7,516 nt of DNA from Amphritea sp. (GTDB lineage Bacteria; Pseudomonadota; Gammaproteobacteria; Pseudomonadales; Nitrincolaceae). This document shows positions 7,062 through 7,516 of the stretch, piece after piece. The notes under the pieces were generated by a model. It was not told where the DNA came from. It ran no database searches and saw only the letters and a program-made list of their open reading frames with translations. Where the stretch lies: contig JAIBDA010000063.1 in the NCBI GenBank assembly GCA_024679635.1, positions 1 to 7,516 of the forward strand. Reading direction: 5' to 3'. Every line of letters starts with the position of its first letter. Within the stretch, counting starts at the first letter, position 1. The position numbers and the translations under genes are program-made.

Positions 7062-7210
7062 GATATATCGACTAATGTGGTGGTAAATTGCATGCCTATA
7101 ATAAAATAAAACGTTTGTTTGATCGGCGAGTTTTCTGTCTTGAATGTAGTCTCGCACATATCGAAATAAGCTTTAACCTATCTGCATTTGAGTCGTAGTA
7201 CTTGTTTACA

Positions 7211-7216
7211 GGGAGG
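7211..7216 (+). promoter_or_regulatory. Near-consensus Shine-Dalgarno GGGAGG before a 28-codon ORF
   Basis: GGGAGG is the strongest ribosome-binding-like site I found in the window. It lies 8 bases before the ATG at 7225, ideal spacing for that small frame, and 72 bases before the ATG of the epimerase-like gene, too far to serve that gene directly. Confidence 0.4.
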
Positions 7217-7224
7217 TGTGGTTG

Positions 7225-7311
7225 ATGTGTGAAGAGTTTTTATATTCCAGGCTTCTGAAGTTCCCACGAACACTATCGGAAATCTGCTATGAAATTAGTT
7301 CCGTTTGTTAA
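7225..7311 (+). CDS. Possible 28-residue leader peptide overlapping the epimerase-like gene
   Basis: A short frame, ATG at 7225 to TAA at 7309-7311, encodes 28 residues beginning MCEEFLYSRLLK and ending SSVC. It has a near-ideal ribosome binding site (GGGAGG, 8 bases upstream). It runs 23 bases into the epimerase-like gene in the +1/-2 relative frame, so translating it would carry ribosomes across that gene's start. It holds three Cys (2, 21, 28) but no membrane segment or known domain. Possible roles are translational coupling of the downstream gene, whose own site is weaker, or a leader sensing an amino acid. Frames this short with a good site also occur by chance, and no homologue is known to me. 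Confidence 0.3.
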   Translation: MCEEFLYSRLLKFPRTLSEICYEISSVC

Positions 7312-7516
7312 GTACACATCATGCGGTAATAACTTTGTTATTGTTGATGAAACGGAGCATACGTCTCTCACTGAATATGAAATGTCACGGTTTGCGTTTC
7401 AGGCGACTAATATCAGCTTTGGAGTGGGTTGCGATAATTTGCTGGTAATTCAACGCTGCAGTAAAGAGGCGTTACAAGCTATCGCTAAAGAACGTCCCTA
7501 TTGGCGCTGGCCTCCA
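7289..7516 (+). CDS. Diaminopimelate-epimerase-like (DapF superfamily) protein, N-terminal fragment at window edge
   Basis: First 76 codons of a gene that continues past the right edge. The N terminus follows the DapF pattern: KYTSCGNNFVIVDE (residues 8-21) corresponds to KMHGLGNDF-V-D of DapF, and GVGCDNLLVIQ (45-55) to GVGFDQLLVV. DapF is a cytosolic, cofactor-independent epimerase that interconverts LL- and meso-diaminopimelate with two catalytic Cys; both catalytic sites lie beyond the window, so activity cannot be judged. Differences from typical DapF are Asn in place of Asp in the GND motif, Cys in GVGCD, Asn in place of Gln in FDQ, and an extra segment after DNLLVIQ (about 56-76, ending WRWPP) where DapF soon reaches its FNADG motif. 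This suggests a paralogue with another substrate, perhaps a different amino acid racemase. The ATG at 7289 is the first in frame after an in-frame TGA at 7256; CGGA lies 8 bases upstream. A possible leader ORF overlaps the start. Confidence 0.85.
   Translation, partial: MKLVPFVKYTSCGNNFVIVDETEHTSLTEYEMSRFAFQATNISFGVGCDNLLVIQRCSKEALQAIAKERPYWRWPP

Larger units (their letters stand above)
6911..7288. other. AT-rich intergenic stretch between the permease and epimerase-like genes
   Basis: 378 bases without a confidently supported gene. After the permease stop, the loose dyad CTTATT...AATAAC, followed by TTTAATTTT (about 6918-6946), is too weak to call a terminator. A GTG-started 60-codon minus-strand frame (7157-6975) has no clear ribosome binding site and no recognised similarity. 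An imperfect tandem duplication lies at 7031-7061. The last 80 bases hold GGGAGG and a 28-codon frame described separately; TATATT at 7240-7245 is a possible -10 box, without a good -35. No tRNA or known RNA fold was seen. Confidence 0.5.

Overview
The window looks like chromosomal DNA from a gammaproteobacterium, probably a marine, Oceanospirillales-like one. The reasons are an rlmG gene of the gammaproteobacterial type, mid-range GC by eye, and a PhnD-like binding protein with a diguanylate cyclase receptor beside it. The taxonomic guess is inference; there is no 16S or other marker here. No tRNA, rRNA, IS element, CRISPR array or phage gene was recognised.

Left block, all on the minus strand (positions 1-3590), read in transcription order. 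A 777-residue membrane receptor comes first, with two periplasmic binding-protein-like sensor domains (NMT1/THI5-like, then SBP_bac_3-like), one membrane span and an intact GGDEF diguanylate cyclase. A LysE/RhtB-family exporter follows, and then the 5' part of rlmG (23S rRNA guanine methyltransferase), which runs off the left edge. The gaps of 71 and 67 bases allow read-through, but separate transcription is equally possible.

Centre: a 329-base divergent intergenic region (3591-3919) with a perfect 6-bp inverted repeat and AT-rich promoter-like sequence separates the receptor from a plus-strand operon.

Right block, plus strand (3920-6910): a compact ABC importer made of a PhnD-like periplasmic binding protein, a PhnC-like ATPase, and one long permease that is a fusion of two PhnE-like halves. 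The genes overlap by 1 and 14 bases, so they are almost certainly co-translated. The binding protein resembles the clade annotated as putative selenate ABC transporters, so an oxyanion of selenium, phosphorus or a related element is the likely cargo. The substrate is not proven by anything in the window.

Right edge: a 378-base AT-rich stretch is followed by the first 76 codons of a divergent diaminopimelate-epimerase-like gene. It is preceded and overlapped by a 28-codon reading frame with a near-consensus ribosome binding site, a possible leader peptide. The most interesting items are the dual-sensor cyclase divergent from an oxyanion importer, the fused permease, and the leader-like ORF at the epimerase-like gene.
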